Shown: positions 1-10,407, counted from the stretch's first letter. The stretch: 64,000 bases of DNA from Actinotalea caeni (GCF_009733795.1 NZ_WNXX01000001.1:310001-374000); one strand, 5' to 3'. A program made the numbers and translations. Notes: generated by a model not told the origin, from the sequence alone.

Positions 1-445
1 CGACGAGGAACCACAGCAGCCCGCCGATCATGCGGCCGCCGACGCTCACCAGCTCGGGGTCGAGCCCGGCGGCCAGCAGCACCGGGGGCAGCGGCAGCCA
101 GACGGCGGCCAGCACGACGAGACCGCCGACGAGCCGCACGAGCCGGCGCGACACCCACGCGCCGTCGGGCACCGCTCGGCCGCGCAGGCTGAGCACGGTC
201 GCGGCGCCGGAGGTGAAGAACACCAGCGGCATCACCTGCGTGACCCAGGTGGCGGGCCACAGGTGGGCGAGCACGTCGGCGCGCTCGGGCACGACGGCCG
301 CGCCGTCGAGCACGAGCATCGGCAGCAACCAGTGCTGGGCGACGACGAGCACCATCGCAGCGAGCCGGACGAGGTCGAGGAACCGGTCGCGCGCGCCGGC
401 GGATGGTGGCGTCACGGCGGGACGAGCGGGAGCAGCCGTGGTCAT
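1..445 (-). CDS. Acyltransferase family 3 membrane protein (N-terminal part, cut by window edge)
   Basis: Only the first ~148 residues are present; the gene runs off the left edge. After a ~18-residue Ala/Pro-rich tail comes RFLDLVRLAAMVLVVAQHW (residues 21-39), the first transmembrane helix of acyltransferase-3 (OafA/NodX-type) proteins, with the family's R-x10-H pair (Arg27, His38). Further hydrophobic helices follow at about residues 66-87 and 105-125. These integral membrane enzymes transfer acyl groups to sugars, lipids or polymers; the substrate here cannot be read. The ATG at 445 is preceded by GAGG 8 nt upstream. It lies about 100 bp beyond pheT on the same strand, where many actinomycetes have argC. 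The family call is fairly safe; the function is not specified. Confidence 0.72.
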   Translation of the reverse strand, partial: MTTAAPARPAVTPPSAGARDRFLDLVRLAAMVLVVAQHWLLPMLVLDGAAVVPERADVLAHLWPATWVTQVMPLVFFTSGAATVLSLRGRAVPDGAWVSRRLVRLVGGLVVLAAVWLPLPPVLLAAGLDPELVSVGGRMIGGLLWFLV

Positions 446-500
446 GCGACCAGCCTCGCGACCGCGACGGGCCGCTCCCAGGGTGCCCGCCGGTCGAGGC

Positions 501-522
501 GGGGTGGGGCGCTCCCTACCCC
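501..522 (-). terminator. Candidate intrinsic terminator downstream of pheT
   Basis: On the minus strand a 9-bp stem with one mismatch (GGGGTAGGG / CCCCACCCC) and a 4-nt loop lies 22 nt after the pheT stop. There is no T-run, which is common for GC-rich actinobacterial hairpin terminators. It would separate pheST from the downstream acyltransferase gene. Confidence 0.4.
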
Positions 523-544
523 GCGGCGGCGGCGGACCCCCGGC

Positions 545-3132
545 TCAGGCGCGCAGCGTCGCCCCGAACCGCTCCCCCGCGGCCCGCACGACGGCGTCCC
601 GCACCGCGGCGGTCTCCTCGCCGGTGAGCGTGCGGTCGCCGCGCAGCCGAAGCGCGAACGCGAGCGACTTCGTTCCCTCCGGGAGGTTGGCACCGGTGTA
701 GACGTCGAAGAGGCGGACCTCCTCGGCGACCTCGCCCGCGGCGGCGGTCACGACGTCGAGCACCTCGCCGGCCGGCACGTCGGCAGGCACCACGAGCGCG
801 ATGTCCTCCTTCGCGAGCGGGAAGGTCGACAGCCCGCGCACCTGGCGCGGCCGGTCCGGCGCGGCGTCGAGCAGCAGGCCGAGGTCGATCTCGAGCGCGA
901 CCGCGCGCGGCGGCAGCCCGAGCTCGGCGACCACGCGCGGGGCGAGCTCGCCCGCGTGCCCGACGAGGGCGCCGTCGGCGGTCGTCACGCGCGCGCACCG
1001 CCCGGGGTGCCACGGGGCGTGGTCGGGGTCGTTGGCGACGTGCACGGCCGCACCGAGCTCGCGGGCGACGTCGCGGACGAGCGCGACCGCGTCGGCGGCG
1101 TCGTAGGCACGGGCCTCGGTCCCCGGACCGGCGGGTACCGCCTCGCCGACGAGCACCGCGGCGAGACGCAGCGGCTGCGGCGGCACGGCGGCCCGCACGG
1201 CCTCGAGGTCGGCGGGCTCCGGGAGCCGGCCGGGAGGCGGCAGCGGCGAGGACGACAGCGGCCCGGTGGGCCGGGTGACCGAGCCGATCTCGTAGATCGC
1301 GAGGTCGGTGCTGCCCCGGCCGACGTTGCGGACCGCGGCCTCGAGCAGCGTGTCGAGCAGCGAGGTCCGCATGAGCGGCGCGTCCTGCGCGAGCGGGTTG
1401 CGCAGCCGCACCGCCCGGCGGCGGGGGTCGTCGGCCGGCAGCCCGAGGGCGTCGTGCCGCGACGCGCCGACGAACGGGTAGGTGAGCACCTGCACGAGAC
1501 CGGCGTCGGCGAGCAGGTCCGCGACGCGACGACGCCGGCGTTGCCGCAGCGTCAGCCCCGTGCCGGCGGGGGCCTGCGGGAGCACCGAGGGCACCTGGTC
1601 GTAGCCGCGCAGCCGCACGACCTCCTCGACGAGGTCGGTGGGCTCCACGAGGTCGGGGCGCCAGGACGGCGGCGTCACCAGGACCCGCGAGACGCGCGCG
1701 GCGTGACGACCGCTCGGGGCGTCGTCGGTCGGCACGTCGGAGACCTCGGCGCCCACGCTGCGCAGGGTCTCCACGACCTGCTCGTCGGTGTAGTCGACGC
1801 CGACGAGCCGGCTCGCGAGCTGGGTGTCGAGCTCGATCGGCGCGGGCGGGGTGGTCCGGTCGACGTCGGTGACGGCCTCGTCGTCGGCGACCCCGCCGCC
1901 GAGCTCGACGAGCAGCTCGACGGCGCGCTGCGCGGCCGCGGCCTGCAGCCGCGGGTCGACGCCGCGCTCGAACCGCTTGGACGCCTCGCTCGGCAGCCGG
2001 TGCCGGCGCGCCGTGCGCGCGATCGACACCGGGTCGAAGTGCGCGGCCTCGATCAGCACGTCGGTGGTGCCGCTGCCGACCTCGGTCTCGGCGCCACCCA
2101 TGACGCCGGCGACGCCGATCGGGCGGGAGCCCGGGCCGTCCGGGGAGTCGGTGATGAGGAGGTCCTCGGCGTCGAGCGCGCGGTCGACGTCGTCGAGCGT
2201 CGTCATGCGCTCGCCGGGGCGGGCGCGCCGGACGACGATCGGCGCGTGCAGCGTGGCGAGGTCGTAGGCGTGCAGCGGCTGCCCGAGGTCGAGCATGACG
2301 TAGTTCGTCACGTCGACGGCGAGCGAGATCGGCCGCATGCCGGCCTGCCGCAACCGGGTGCTCATCCAGGCGGGCGTGGGCGCGTTCGGGTCGACGCCGC
2401 GCACGACGCGAGCGACGAACCGGTCGCAGCCGGGCGCGCCGTGGATCGGCGCGTCGTCGGCGAGCTCGACGCCGAACCCGCCCGCGGTGGCGCCGGGTGC
2501 TCGCGCCGCGAGCTCGAGCGCGCGGTCGGTGAAGGCGGCCCCGGTCGAGTGGGAGTACTCGCGGGCGACGCCGCGCATCGAGAAGCAGTACCCGCGGTCG
2601 GGGGTGACGTTGATCTCGAGGACCTCCTCCCCCAGCCCCAGCAGCCCGATCGCGTCGGTGCCGGGGGCGGGCGGGTCCTCGAGCACCATGATCCCGCCGT
2701 GGTCCTCGCCGAGCCCCAGCTCGCGCTCGCTGCAGATCATGCCGTCGCTGATGTGGCCGTAGGTCTTGCGCGAGGCGATCGCGAAGTCGCCGGGCAGCAC
2801 CGCGCCCGGCAGCGCCACCACCACCGCGTCGCCGACGCCGAAGTTGTGCGCGCCGCACACGATGCCGCGGCCCGGGCCCTCGCCGTCGACGTCGTCGGCG
2901 TTGTGCTCCGGCCCGACGTCGACGCGGCACCAGTTGATCGTCTTGCCGTTCTTCTGCTCCTCGGGCACGACCGAGAGCACGCGGCCGACCACCAGCGGGC
3001 CGGTGACCGCCGCGGGGACGATCGCCTCCTCCTCCAGGCCGACGCGCACGAGGTCGGCGGCCAGCCCGGCCGCGGTGGTGCCGGCGGGCACCTCGACGTG
3101 GTCACGGAGCCACTCGATCGGGACGTACGGCA

Positions 3133-3133
<1 letters not shown>
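545..3133 (-). CDS. pheT: Phenylalanine--tRNA ligase beta subunit
   Basis: 862 residues, the usual size. PheT is the large subunit of the cytosolic alpha2-beta2 enzyme that charges tRNA-Phe. Domains in order: an OB-fold tRNA-binding (EMAP-like) domain at about residues 40-150, with HNFGVGD and the IASRKTYGHISDGMICSERELG stretch; B3/B4 editing region (INVTPDRGYCFSMRGVARE; AVDVTNYVMLDLGQPLHAYD); B5 (about 400-480); a catalytic-like core (RNPLAQD..LMRTSLL); and a C-terminal ferredoxin-like anticodon-binding domain (FPLAKEDIALVV, LFDVYTG). The start is the GTG at 3133, whose G is also the last base of the pheS TAG stop (TAGTG), so translation is probably coupled to pheS. Confidence 0.97.
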
Positions 3134-4263
<1,130 letters not shown>

Positions 4264-4326
4264 TCAGCGCACGCGCCGGCCCGAAGCGGGCCCGGTAAAT
4301 CGCGTCGCGTGCACGGGCCAAGTCTG
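4264..4326 (-). promoter_or_regulatory. pheST promoter/leader candidate
   Basis: Between the VOC gene and pheS (4189-4352), the minus strand has a CAGACT -10-like box (4321-4326), then six bases, then a GTG opening a 16-codon frame (4264-4314) that contains one Phe (TTT), a GC-rich 6-bp hairpin and a TGA. It could be a leaderless leader peptide in the pheST leader. A single Phe codon is weak support for Phe-dependent attenuation. About 75 nt of untranslated leader then precede pheS. Confidence 0.25.
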
Positions 4327-4352
4327 CCAGACGCCCGCGACCGCCCGTCGAC

Positions 4353-5126
4353 TCAGCCGAGGCGGTACCCGTACAGGTCGGTCATGGCGCCGTTGACCCA
4401 GATCGTGTCGCCGTCGGGGCAGCGCGTCAGCAGCGTGCGGTTGTAGGACTCGTCGACGACGTGGGCGTCGTCGAGCCCGGCGGCACGGAGGCGCTCGAGC
4501 AGCGCGTCGGCGTCGTCGTGCTCGAAGGTGAGCCCGACGCCGACCTCGCGCACCGAGCCCGGCGCTGCCGGAGGGTCGACGGGCGGCTCGGAGGCGAGGT
4601 CGTCGGCACCGTGCACCGCGACCAGGCCCCCGCCGTCGGGGACCTCGAGGTCGACCCAGCCGCCGCGCTCGCCGCTGATCCGGCGCGCGAGCCCCCAGGT
4701 GGCGAACCAGTCGCCCGCGGCGGGGACGTCGCGCGTGACGAGCATCGGCATCACGCGCAGCCCGGGGTCCGGCGTCGCACCGTCGGCCGGCGCGGGCGAC
4801 AGCGCGCCGGCGGCCATCTCGCCGCCGAACGGCGTCGTGCCGAGCAGCAGCGGGATCGCGGCGTCCTCGACGCGCCTGGTCTCGATGCCGGCCGCACGCC
4901 AGCGGTCGGCGAGGGCGTCGAGGTCGTCGGTCTCGAACGCCAGCGTCGTGGTGCCTGCGAACGGGTCGCCCTCGGCGACCGCGTGCAGCGCCAGCCGGCC
5001 CGCGCCGGCGCCGAGGACCACCCAGTCGTCGGTGTCCAGCAGCACGACGAGCCCGAGCCTCGTGGCCCACGCGCGCATCTCGTGCAGGCGTGAGGTGTAG
5101 CGGATCGGTCGGACGACGAGCCTCAT
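4353..5126 (-). CDS. VOC (glyoxalase/bleomycin-resistance fold) protein, two modules
   Basis: 257 residues. The sequence repeats the vicinal-oxygen-chelate beta-alpha-beta-beta-beta pattern: module 1 at about residues 1-115 ([21 protein letters not shown]..; [19 protein letters not shown]), module 2 at about 123-255 ([22 protein letters not shown]..; [32 protein letters not shown]). Such proteins are metal-dependent lyases, dioxygenases or sequestering proteins; no substrate can be assigned. The start ATG overlaps the stop of the upstream RHH gene (ATGA), so the two form a small operon whose regulation is probably set by the RHH protein. Confidence 0.8.
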   Translation of the reverse strand: MRLVVRPIRYTSRLHEMRAWATRLGLVVLLDTDDWVVLGAGAGRLALHAVAEGDPFAGTTTLAFETDDLDALADRWRAAGIETRRVEDAAIPLLLGTTPFGGEMAAGALSPAPADGATPDPGLRVMPMLVTRDVPAAGDWFATWGLARRISGERGGWVDLEVPDGGGLVAVHGADDLASEPPVDPPAAPGSVREVGVGLTFEHDDADALLERLRAAGLDDAHVVDESYNRTLLTRCPDGDTIWVNGAMTDLYGYRLG

Positions 5127-5272
5127 CGGTCGGCCTCCCCGGCCGCCAGGTAGGCGCGCAGCGCCTGCTCGACGAGCGTCGAGAGCGTCACGCCCTCGTC
5201 GATCGCCCGGTGCTTGACCTCCCGCACGAGGTCCGGCGGCAGGTAGACGTTGAACTGTGCTTTCGCTGTCAT
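5123..5272 (-). CDS. Ribbon-helix-helix (CopG-like) DNA-binding protein
   Basis: 49 residues beginning [20 protein letters not shown]. The short beta strand (AQFNVYLP) followed by two helices ([29 protein letters not shown]) is the RHH/CopG fold, which binds DNA as a dimer of strands. The ATG at 5272 is chosen over an in-frame upstream start because it begins just before the strand and sits 6 nt after a TATGTT -10 box. It overlaps the VOC gene by 4 bp. This could be a stand-alone regulator of the pair or an antitoxin-like protein; no toxin gene is adjacent. Confidence 0.72.
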   Translation of the reverse strand: MTAKAQFNVYLPPDLVREVKHRAIDEGVTLSTLVEQALRAYLAAGEADR

Positions 5273-5284
5273 GCTAGCAACATA
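5272..5284 (-). promoter_or_regulatory. Promoter and likely self-operator of the RHH/VOC pair
   Basis: On the minus strand, TATGTT (5279-5284) is followed after six bases by the ATG, so the mRNA should be leaderless. The palindrome TGCTAGCA (plus 5272-5279) sits on the start point, and a second TGCTA copy lies 8 bp upstream within the -10 region. Tandem short sites of this kind suit cooperative RHH binding and autorepression. Confidence 0.4.
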
Positions 5285-5388
5285 GCACTCGGGCGCACAC
5301 GGGGGTTGGCCCGGCACGGCTGGCACCCGGCTCGGACCCCGGCCAGCCGCCTCGGCCGCGACGCGCTCGCCCCGTAGCGTGTGGCCTC

Positions 5389-6063
5389 ATGCAGACGGCT
5401 GGTGCGAGCGTGTCCGGAGACTACGAGGGCTTCATCGGGTGGGTGCTGTCGCTCATCGACACGATGGGCGAGATCGGCGTCGGGCTCGCCGTCCTCATCG
5501 AGAACTTCTTCCCGCCGATCCCGTCCGAGGCGATCCTGCCCGGCGCGGGGTTCCTCGCCTACGACGGCCGGATGAGCTTCTGGTGGGCGCTGGTCGCCGC
5601 GACGCTGGGCAGCGTCGTCGGCGCCTGGGTCTGGTACGGGCTGGGCGCCGCTCTCGGCCGGCGCCGCACCCGGCGGATCTTCGAGAAGATGCCGCTCGTC
5701 GACGCCGAGGACTTCGACAAGGCCGAGGCGTTCTTCGACCGTTGGGGCGGCCTCGCCGTCCTCCTCGGCCGGTGCGTGCCGATCGTGCGCTCCTTCATCT
5801 CGGTGCCCGCGGGCATCGAGCGCATGTCGCTGGTCGTCTTCACCGCCTACACGACGCTCGGGTCGCTGGTCTGGAACGGCATCTGGATCGGCCTCGGCTT
5901 CGGCTTCGGCCCGGCGATCGAGCCGGTGCTCGAGCAGTGGAGCGGCGTGCTCTCCAAGATCGTCGTCGGCGTGATCCTCGCGCTGCTGGCGTGGTTCGTG
6001 GTCGCGCGGCTGCGTCGCAACGCCCGTCGCCGTCGCGAGGCGGACCCGCAGGGCGTCGCCTGA
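5389..6063 (+). CDS. DedA-family (SNARE-associated/VTT) membrane protein
   Basis: 224 residues. The conserved DedA core is present: GVGLAVLIENFFPPIPSEAILPGAGFLA (about 31-58, with the E and PxPSE signature), a GSVVGAWVWYGLG re-entrant helix, then GRCVPIVRSFISVPAGIERMS (about 127-147) with the family's R-x3-R-S-x4-P-A-G. Terminal helices lie at about 155-175 and 190-210, followed by an Arg-rich cytoplasmic tail. DedA proteins act in membrane lipid and proton homeostasis, some as undecaprenyl-phosphate or phospholipid translocases; the precise substrate is not deducible. TAGCGT (5375-5380) lies 8 nt before the ATG, consistent with a leaderless transcript. Confidence 0.88.
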   Translation: MQTAGASVSGDYEGFIGWVLSLIDTMGEIGVGLAVLIENFFPPIPSEAILPGAGFLAYDGRMSFWWALVAATLGSVVGAWVWYGLGAALGRRRTRRIFEKMPLVDAEDFDKAEAFFDRWGGLAVLLGRCVPIVRSFISVPAGIERMSLVVFTAYTTLGSLVWNGIWIGLGFGFGPAIEPVLEQWSGVLSKIVVGVILALLAWFVVARLRRNARRRREADPQGVA

Positions 6064-6135
6064 GCACTCCTCCCGTCGGCCCGGGTGCTGGACGTCACAC
6101 ACGTCGCGCTCCCCCGGTTCCCTAGGCTGAGGCCC

Positions 6136-7236
6136 ATGGCCGCAGAACCCGCACCGATCTCGTTCGCCCGAGGCGCCCCGTCGCTGGACATCATCGACGT
6201 CGAGGGCCTCAAGGCCGCCGCCGAGCGCGCCTTCACCGAGGACCCCGCCGGGACGTTCGCCTACGGGACGTCGGTCGGGTACCTGCCGCTGCGCGCCTGG
6301 ATCGCCGAGCGACACGGCGTCGCCGAGAACCAGGTGCTGGTGACGAACGGCTCGATGCAGGCCGACGCGTTCCTGTTCTCGACGCTGGTCTCCGCAGGTG
6401 ACGCGGTCGTCGTCGAGCGCCCCTCCTACGACCGCACGCTCGGCTCGCTGCGCTCGCTCGGCGCCGACCTGCACGCCGTGGACATCGAGCCCGACGGCGT
6501 CTCGGTCGACGGCGTGCGGCAGCTGCTCGACTCCGGCGTCTCGCCCCGGCTGGCCCACCTCATCCCGAACTTCCACAACCCCGCGGGCTACACCCTGAGC
6601 GCCGACAAGCGCACCGCTCTGGTGGCGCTCGCGCGCGAGCACGGGTTCACGATCTTCGAGGACGACCCCTACGTCGAGCTGCGCTTCCGCGGCGAGCGGC
6701 TGCCGACGATGTTCGAGCAGTCCGACGGCGAGGTCGTGTACGCGAGCTCGTTCTCCAAGACGGTGTGCCCCGGCATCCGCGTCGGCTACCTGGTCGGCCC
6801 GGCCGACCTCATCGGCGACATCGCGAGGCTGGCGACCTCGACGTACATCTCGCCGAGCATGGTGAGCCAGTCGATCGTCAACGCGTTCGTGCGCGGCGGC
6901 TCCTACGAGGCCTCGATCGAGACCGTCAAGACCGCGCTCGCCGAGCGCGCCCGGGTGCTGTGCGAGGGCCTGCGCGCCGAGCTCCCCGAGGTCGAGTTCG
7001 TCGAGCCCGAGGGCGGCTACTTCCTGTGGCTGACGTTCCCCGAGGGCACCGACGGCGACGCGCTCTTCGACGCCTGCACCGCCCGCGGCCTGCAGGTCGT
7101 CAAGGGCTCGGACTTCCTGCTCGACGACGCCCGCCACCACCTGCGGCTGGCCTACTCCGGCGTCGGCACCGCGCAGATCGCCGAGGGCGTCACCAGGCTC
7201 GCCGAGGCCTACCGCTCGCTGGAGGCTGCTCACTAG
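6136..7236 (+). CDS. PLP-dependent aminotransferase (2-aminoadipate/MocR-like fold type I, no DNA-binding domain)
   Basis: 366 residues, aminotransferase class I/II fold. Visible motifs: FAYGTSVGYLPLRAWIAER (N-terminal substrate region), VTNGSMQADAFLFSTLVSAGDAVVVERPSYDR, IPNFHNPAGYTLS (Asn contact to PLP), FEDDPYVELRF (Asp contact to the pyridine nitrogen), SSFSKTVCPGIRVGY with Lys208 as the Schiff-base lysine, and GGYFLWLTFP. It resembles LysN and the aminotransferase half of MocR regulators. The donor substrate is unknown. The ATG at 6136 follows TAGGCT (6123-6128) by 7 nt (leaderless type) and fits the family's start better than the upstream in-frame start. Confidence 0.85.
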   Translation: MAAEPAPISFARGAPSLDIIDVEGLKAAAERAFTEDPAGTFAYGTSVGYLPLRAWIAERHGVAENQVLVTNGSMQADAFLFSTLVSAGDAVVVERPSYDRTLGSLRSLGADLHAVDIEPDGVSVDGVRQLLDSGVSPRLAHLIPNFHNPAGYTLSADKRTALVALAREHGFTIFEDDPYVELRFRGERLPTMFEQSDGEVVYASSFSKTVCPGIRVGYLVGPADLIGDIARLATSTYISPSMVSQSIVNAFVRGGSYEASIETVKTALAERARVLCEGLRAELPEVEFVEPEGGYFLWLTFPEGTDGDALFDACTARGLQVVKGSDFLLDDARHHLRLAYSGVGTAQIAEGVTRLAEAYRSLEAAH

Positions 7237-7245
7237 CCTGGGGCC

Positions 7246-8328
7246 ATGCCGAAGACCCCGCCGGCCGTCCTCGTCGTCGGCGAGCGCGAGGTGCGGGTCT
7301 CCAGCCCGGACCGCGTGATCTACGAGGCGACCGAGCGCACCCCGGAGATCACCAAGCTGCAGGTGTGCTCTTACGTCGCCGAGGTCGGCGAGGTGATGAT
7401 GCGGTCGATCGGCGAGCGGCCGACTGCGATGGAGCGCTGGCCGAGCGGCTGGCGCGAGGGGATGCGGCTGGCGACCGGTCCGCAGGACCGTGACGCCGAC
7501 GGCTTCTACCAGAAGCGGCTCCCCCGCGGCGCGCCCGACTACGTCGAGACCGCGACGATCACGTTCCCCAGCGGCCGCACGGCGGACGAGCTGTGCCCCA
7601 CCGAGCCGGCCGTGCTCGTGTGGGCCGCGCACATGGGCACGCTCACCTTCCACCCGTGGCCGGTGCGCCGGCCCGACCTCGACCACCCCGACGAGCTGCG
7701 CCTGGACCTCGACCCGCAGCCCGGCACCGACTTCCGCGACGCCCAGCGGGTGGCGGAGGTCGCGCGCGAGCTGCTCGCCGAGCTCGGGATGCGTGGCTAC
7801 CCCAAGACCAGCGGCAACCGCGGCATCCACGTCTACGTGCGGATCGAGCCGCGGTACTCCTTCGAGGACGTGCGCCACGCGGCGATCGGCTTCGGTCGCG
7901 AGCTCGAGCGCCGCGACGACGGCGTCACGGTCGCGTGGTGGAAGGAGGAGCGCGGCGAACGCATCTTCGTCGACTTCAACCAGAACAACCGCGACCGCAC
8001 GATCGCGGGCGCATGGAGCCTGCGGGCACGGCCCGGAGCACCGGTGAGCACACCGCTGACGTGGGAGCAGCTCGCCGAGCTGCGCGACCCGCGCGACCTC
8101 AACATCCTCACCGTCCCGGAGCGGCTCGCCGACGGCGACCCGTGGGCCGACATGGACGACGTCGCCTACCCGCTCGAGCCGCTGCTGGAGCTGTGGGAGA
8201 CGCTGCCTGGAGGCGAGCTGAGCTTCCCGCCGGACTACCCGAAGATGCCCGGCGAGCCGCCGCGCGTGCAGCCGAGCAAGAAGGTCGCGTCGCACTGGGA
8301 CGCCGACGGCAACCGCGTCGAGGGCTGA
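7246..8328 (+). CDS. LigD-type polymerase/primase domain protein (NHEJ PolDom)
   Basis: 360 residues, a free-standing archaeo-eukaryotic primase (AEP) polymerase like the Pol part of bacterial LigD. Signatures: SSPDRVIYEATERTPEITKLQV, GFYQKRLPRGAPDYVET, WAAHMGTLTFHPWPVR, the catalytic LRLDLDPQPG (Asp154, Asp156), KTSGNRGIHVYVR with the conserved His, and IFVDFNQNNRDRTIAGAWSLRARPGAPVSTPLTWEQL with the third Asp. Known LigD Pol domains add nucleotides at broken ends during non-homologous end joining. There is no ligase or nuclease domain fused; a LigC-like ligase lies 5.2 kb downstream, and no Ku gene is in the window. TAGCCT (7234-7239) sits 6 nt before the ATG. Confidence 0.9.
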   Translation: MPKTPPAVLVVGEREVRVSSPDRVIYEATERTPEITKLQVCSYVAEVGEVMMRSIGERPTAMERWPSGWREGMRLATGPQDRDADGFYQKRLPRGAPDYVETATITFPSGRTADELCPTEPAVLVWAAHMGTLTFHPWPVRRPDLDHPDELRLDLDPQPGTDFRDAQRVAEVARELLAELGMRGYPKTSGNRGIHVYVRIEPRYSFEDVRHAAIGFGRELERRDDGVTVAWWKEERGERIFVDFNQNNRDRTIAGAWSLRARPGAPVSTPLTWEQLAELRDPRDLNILTVPERLADGDPWADMDDVAYPLEPLLELWETLPGGELSFPPDYPKMPGEPPRVQPSKKVASHWDADGNRVEG

Positions 8329-8426
8329 GCGGGGCCGTGGACCGAGGCTGGGCGCTGGAATGCGCTGCCCCGTCGTCTCGTTGGTGCGGTCGCACCTGAC
8401 CCACACCCGCTGACCGAGGAGCTGGC

Positions 8427-10265
8427 GTGCACGAGAACCGGCCCGACTGGCTGACCGCCGTCATCGACCGGCTGCGCACCGAGACGGGCGCGGCGCTGCT
8501 GCTCGCGACCTTCGCGGCTGTCGCGCTCGTGTGGGCGAACTCCCCCGCCTCCGGATCCTACGAGGCGCTGTGGCACACCACGCTCGGGATCCACCTCGGC
8601 GACGTCAGCATCGAGATGGACCTGCACGCGTGGGTCAACGACGGCCTGATGGTGCTGTTCTTCTTCCTCATCGGGCTCGAGGTGCGGCAGGAGCTGGCGG
8701 TGGGCTCGCTGCGGGACCGCCGGCGCGCGCTGGTGCCGCTGGTCGCCGGGCTCGTCGGCGTCGTGCTGCCTGCGCTCGTCTACCTGATGATCGCGGGCAG
8801 GGAGGCACCGGGCGGCTGGGGCGTCGTCATCGGCACCGACACCGCGTTCCTGCTCGGCGTGCTCGCGCTGGTGGGGCCGGCGATGTCCAACCAGCTGCGG
8901 GTGTTCCTGCTGACGCTCACGGTCGTCGACGACTTCCTGGCGGTCGCGGTGATCGGCGTCGTCTACACCGAGGACCTGCGGCCCTGGCCGCTGCTGGTGG
9001 CGCTCGCGATGCTGGGCCTGCTGTGGCTGCTCGGCCGCTCCAGCGTGTGGCGCAGCGCGCCCTACGTGGTCGTCGTCGCGGTGCTCTGGGGCGCGACGCT
9101 CGTCTCCGGCGTGCACCCCTCGCTCGCCGGCATGGCCGCGGGCCTGCTCGTGCCCGCGGCCACCACGCAGCGGCGGCACGTCGAGGCCGCCAAGAGGCTG
9201 TTCCGCGACTACTGGCAGTCACCCGAGGCGCGGGTGGCGCGCACGGTGCGCGCCGGGCTCGCGCGGTCGATCTCCGTGAACGACCGGCTCCACGACGTGC
9301 TGCGCAGCCCGGTGTCGCTCGTCGTCGTCCCGATCTTCGCGCTCGCCAACGCCGGTGTCGACCTGCGCGGCGGCGTCCTCGCGACCGCGCTCGCCTCGCC
9401 GATCACGTGGGGTGTCACGGCCGGCCTGGTCCTCGGCAAGCTCGTCGGCGTCTCGCTCGGCGCGTGGGCCGCCGTCCGCGCGGGTCTCGGGCGGCTGCCC
9501 GACGGCGTCGGCCCGGGCAGCGTCCTGGGCGGTGCCGCGCTGTCCGGCATCGGGTTCACGATGGCGCTGCTGATCATCAGCCTCTCGCTCGAGGGCGAGC
9601 AGGCCGACGACGCGACGATCGGGGTGCTGCTCTCGCTCGTGCTGGCGACCGCGCTCGGCGCGCTGGTGTTCCGGATCGCCCGCACCCGGTGGGGCGAGGA
9701 GACCGCCGACCTGCCGACCCGGCTGACGCCCGACGTCGACCCCGACCGCGACCACGTGCGGGGCGACCCCGAAGCCCCGCTCACGGTCGTGGAGTTCCTC
9801 GACTTCGAGTGCCCGTTCTGCGCGCGCACGACCGGCATGTGGAAGGACCTCCACGAGCACTTCGGCGACCGGGTCCGCTACGTCGCCCGGCACCTCCCGC
9901 TCGACGGGCCGCACCCGCACGCCCGCGCCGCAGCCGTCGCGGCAGAGGCGGCCGGGCGGCAGGGGAAGTTCTGGGAGATGCACGACGTGCTGTTCGCCCA
10001 CCAGCAGCACCTCGAGCCCGACGACCTGCGCCGGTACGCGGCCGACCTCGGGCTCGACCTCGAACGGTTCGACGCCGACCTGCGCGACCCCGAGGTGATG
10101 GCCCTGGTCGAGCGCGACGAGCGCAGCGCGCACGACTCCGGCGCCCGCGGCACCCCGACCTTCTTCCTCAACGGCGAGCGCCACCGCGGCCCGCACGACG
10201 CGCGGACCCTGATCGCCGCGCTGGAGGCGCCCGAGAGCATGGCGGCCTCCCGGCGCCGCTCCTGA
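8427..10265 (+). CDS. nhaA: Na+/H+ antiporter NhaA fused to a C-terminal DsbA-like thioredoxin domain
   Basis: 612 residues. Residues ~1-420 are NhaA: WANSPASGSYEALW, NDGLMVLFFFLIGLEVRQELAVGSL, TDTAFLLGVLAL and TVVDDFLAVAVIG with the transport aspartates Asp168-Asp169, then FALANAGVDLRG and ALSGIGFTMALLI. From ~440 a DsbA-type thioredoxin fold follows: HVRGDPEAPLTVVEFLDFECPFC with Cys462-x-x-Cys465, and a cis-Pro region GTPTFFLNGE. NhaA expels Na+ for H+ in the membrane; the thioredoxin domain of such actinobacterial fusions is of unknown role. The start is GTG with GAGGAG 5 nt upstream. The 137-bp direct repeat begins 5 bp after its stop. Confidence 0.93.
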   Translation: MHENRPDWLTAVIDRLRTETGAALLLATFAAVALVWANSPASGSYEALWHTTLGIHLGDVSIEMDLHAWVNDGLMVLFFFLIGLEVRQELAVGSLRDRRRALVPLVAGLVGVVLPALVYLMIAGREAPGGWGVVIGTDTAFLLGVLALVGPAMSNQLRVFLLTLTVVDDFLAVAVIGVVYTEDLRPWPLLVALAMLGLLWLLGRSSVWRSAPYVVVVAVLWGATLVSGVHPSLAGMAAGLLVPAATTQRRHVEAAKRLFRDYWQSPEARVARTVRAGLARSISVNDRLHDVLRSPVSLVVVPIFALANAGVDLRGGVLATALASPITWGVTAGLVLGKLVGVSLGAWAAVRAGLGRLPDGVGPGSVLGGAALSGIGFTMALLIISLSLEGEQADDATIGVLLSLVLATALGALVFRIARTRWGEETADLPTRLTPDVDPDRDHVRGDPEAPLTVVEFLDFECPFCARTTGMWKDLHEHFGDRVRYVARHLPLDGPHPHARAAAVAAEAAGRQGKFWEMHDVLFAHQQHLEPDDLRRYAADLGLDLERFDADLRDPEVMALVERDERSAHDSGARGTPTFFLNGERHRGPHDARTLIAALEAPESMAASRRRS

Positions 10266-10270
10266 CCCCG

Positions 10271-10407
10271 TGCCGCCGCATCGCGCGCGGGTGAACGATC
10301 CACGCAGCCTGCACGAGGAGCGGCCCCATGGACGTGACCACCTTCTACGCGCTGCTCTCGGCCACCTGCTTCACGCTGCTGGGCCTGTGGTGGGGCGTCG
10401 TGCAGCG
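10271..10407 (+). repeat. Left copy of a 137-bp direct repeat
   Basis: It matches 11844-11980 at 134 of 137 positions, with an offset of exactly 1,573 bp. It covers the upstream region, ribosome-binding site, start codon and first 26 codons of the four-helix membrane gene whose intact copy starts at 11901. The similarity stops sharply at both ends. It bounds the 1,436-bp inserted segment on the left. Confidence 0.97.

Noticed and set aside
4264-4314. 16-codon leader peptide upstream of pheS as a proven attenuator
   Set aside because: It contains only one Phe codon and no clear terminator/antiterminator pair; kept only as a low-confidence part of the promoter/leader feature.
5269-8406. A 1,045-codon minus-strand frame across dedA, the aminotransferase and the polymerase gene
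   Set aside because: The composition is His/Arg/Asp-rich, typical of antisense frames; the three plus-strand genes carry clear family motifs.
9209-10196. Minus-strand frames opposite the NhaA-DsbA gene
   Set aside because: Shadows of the plus-strand gene; no start signals or domains.
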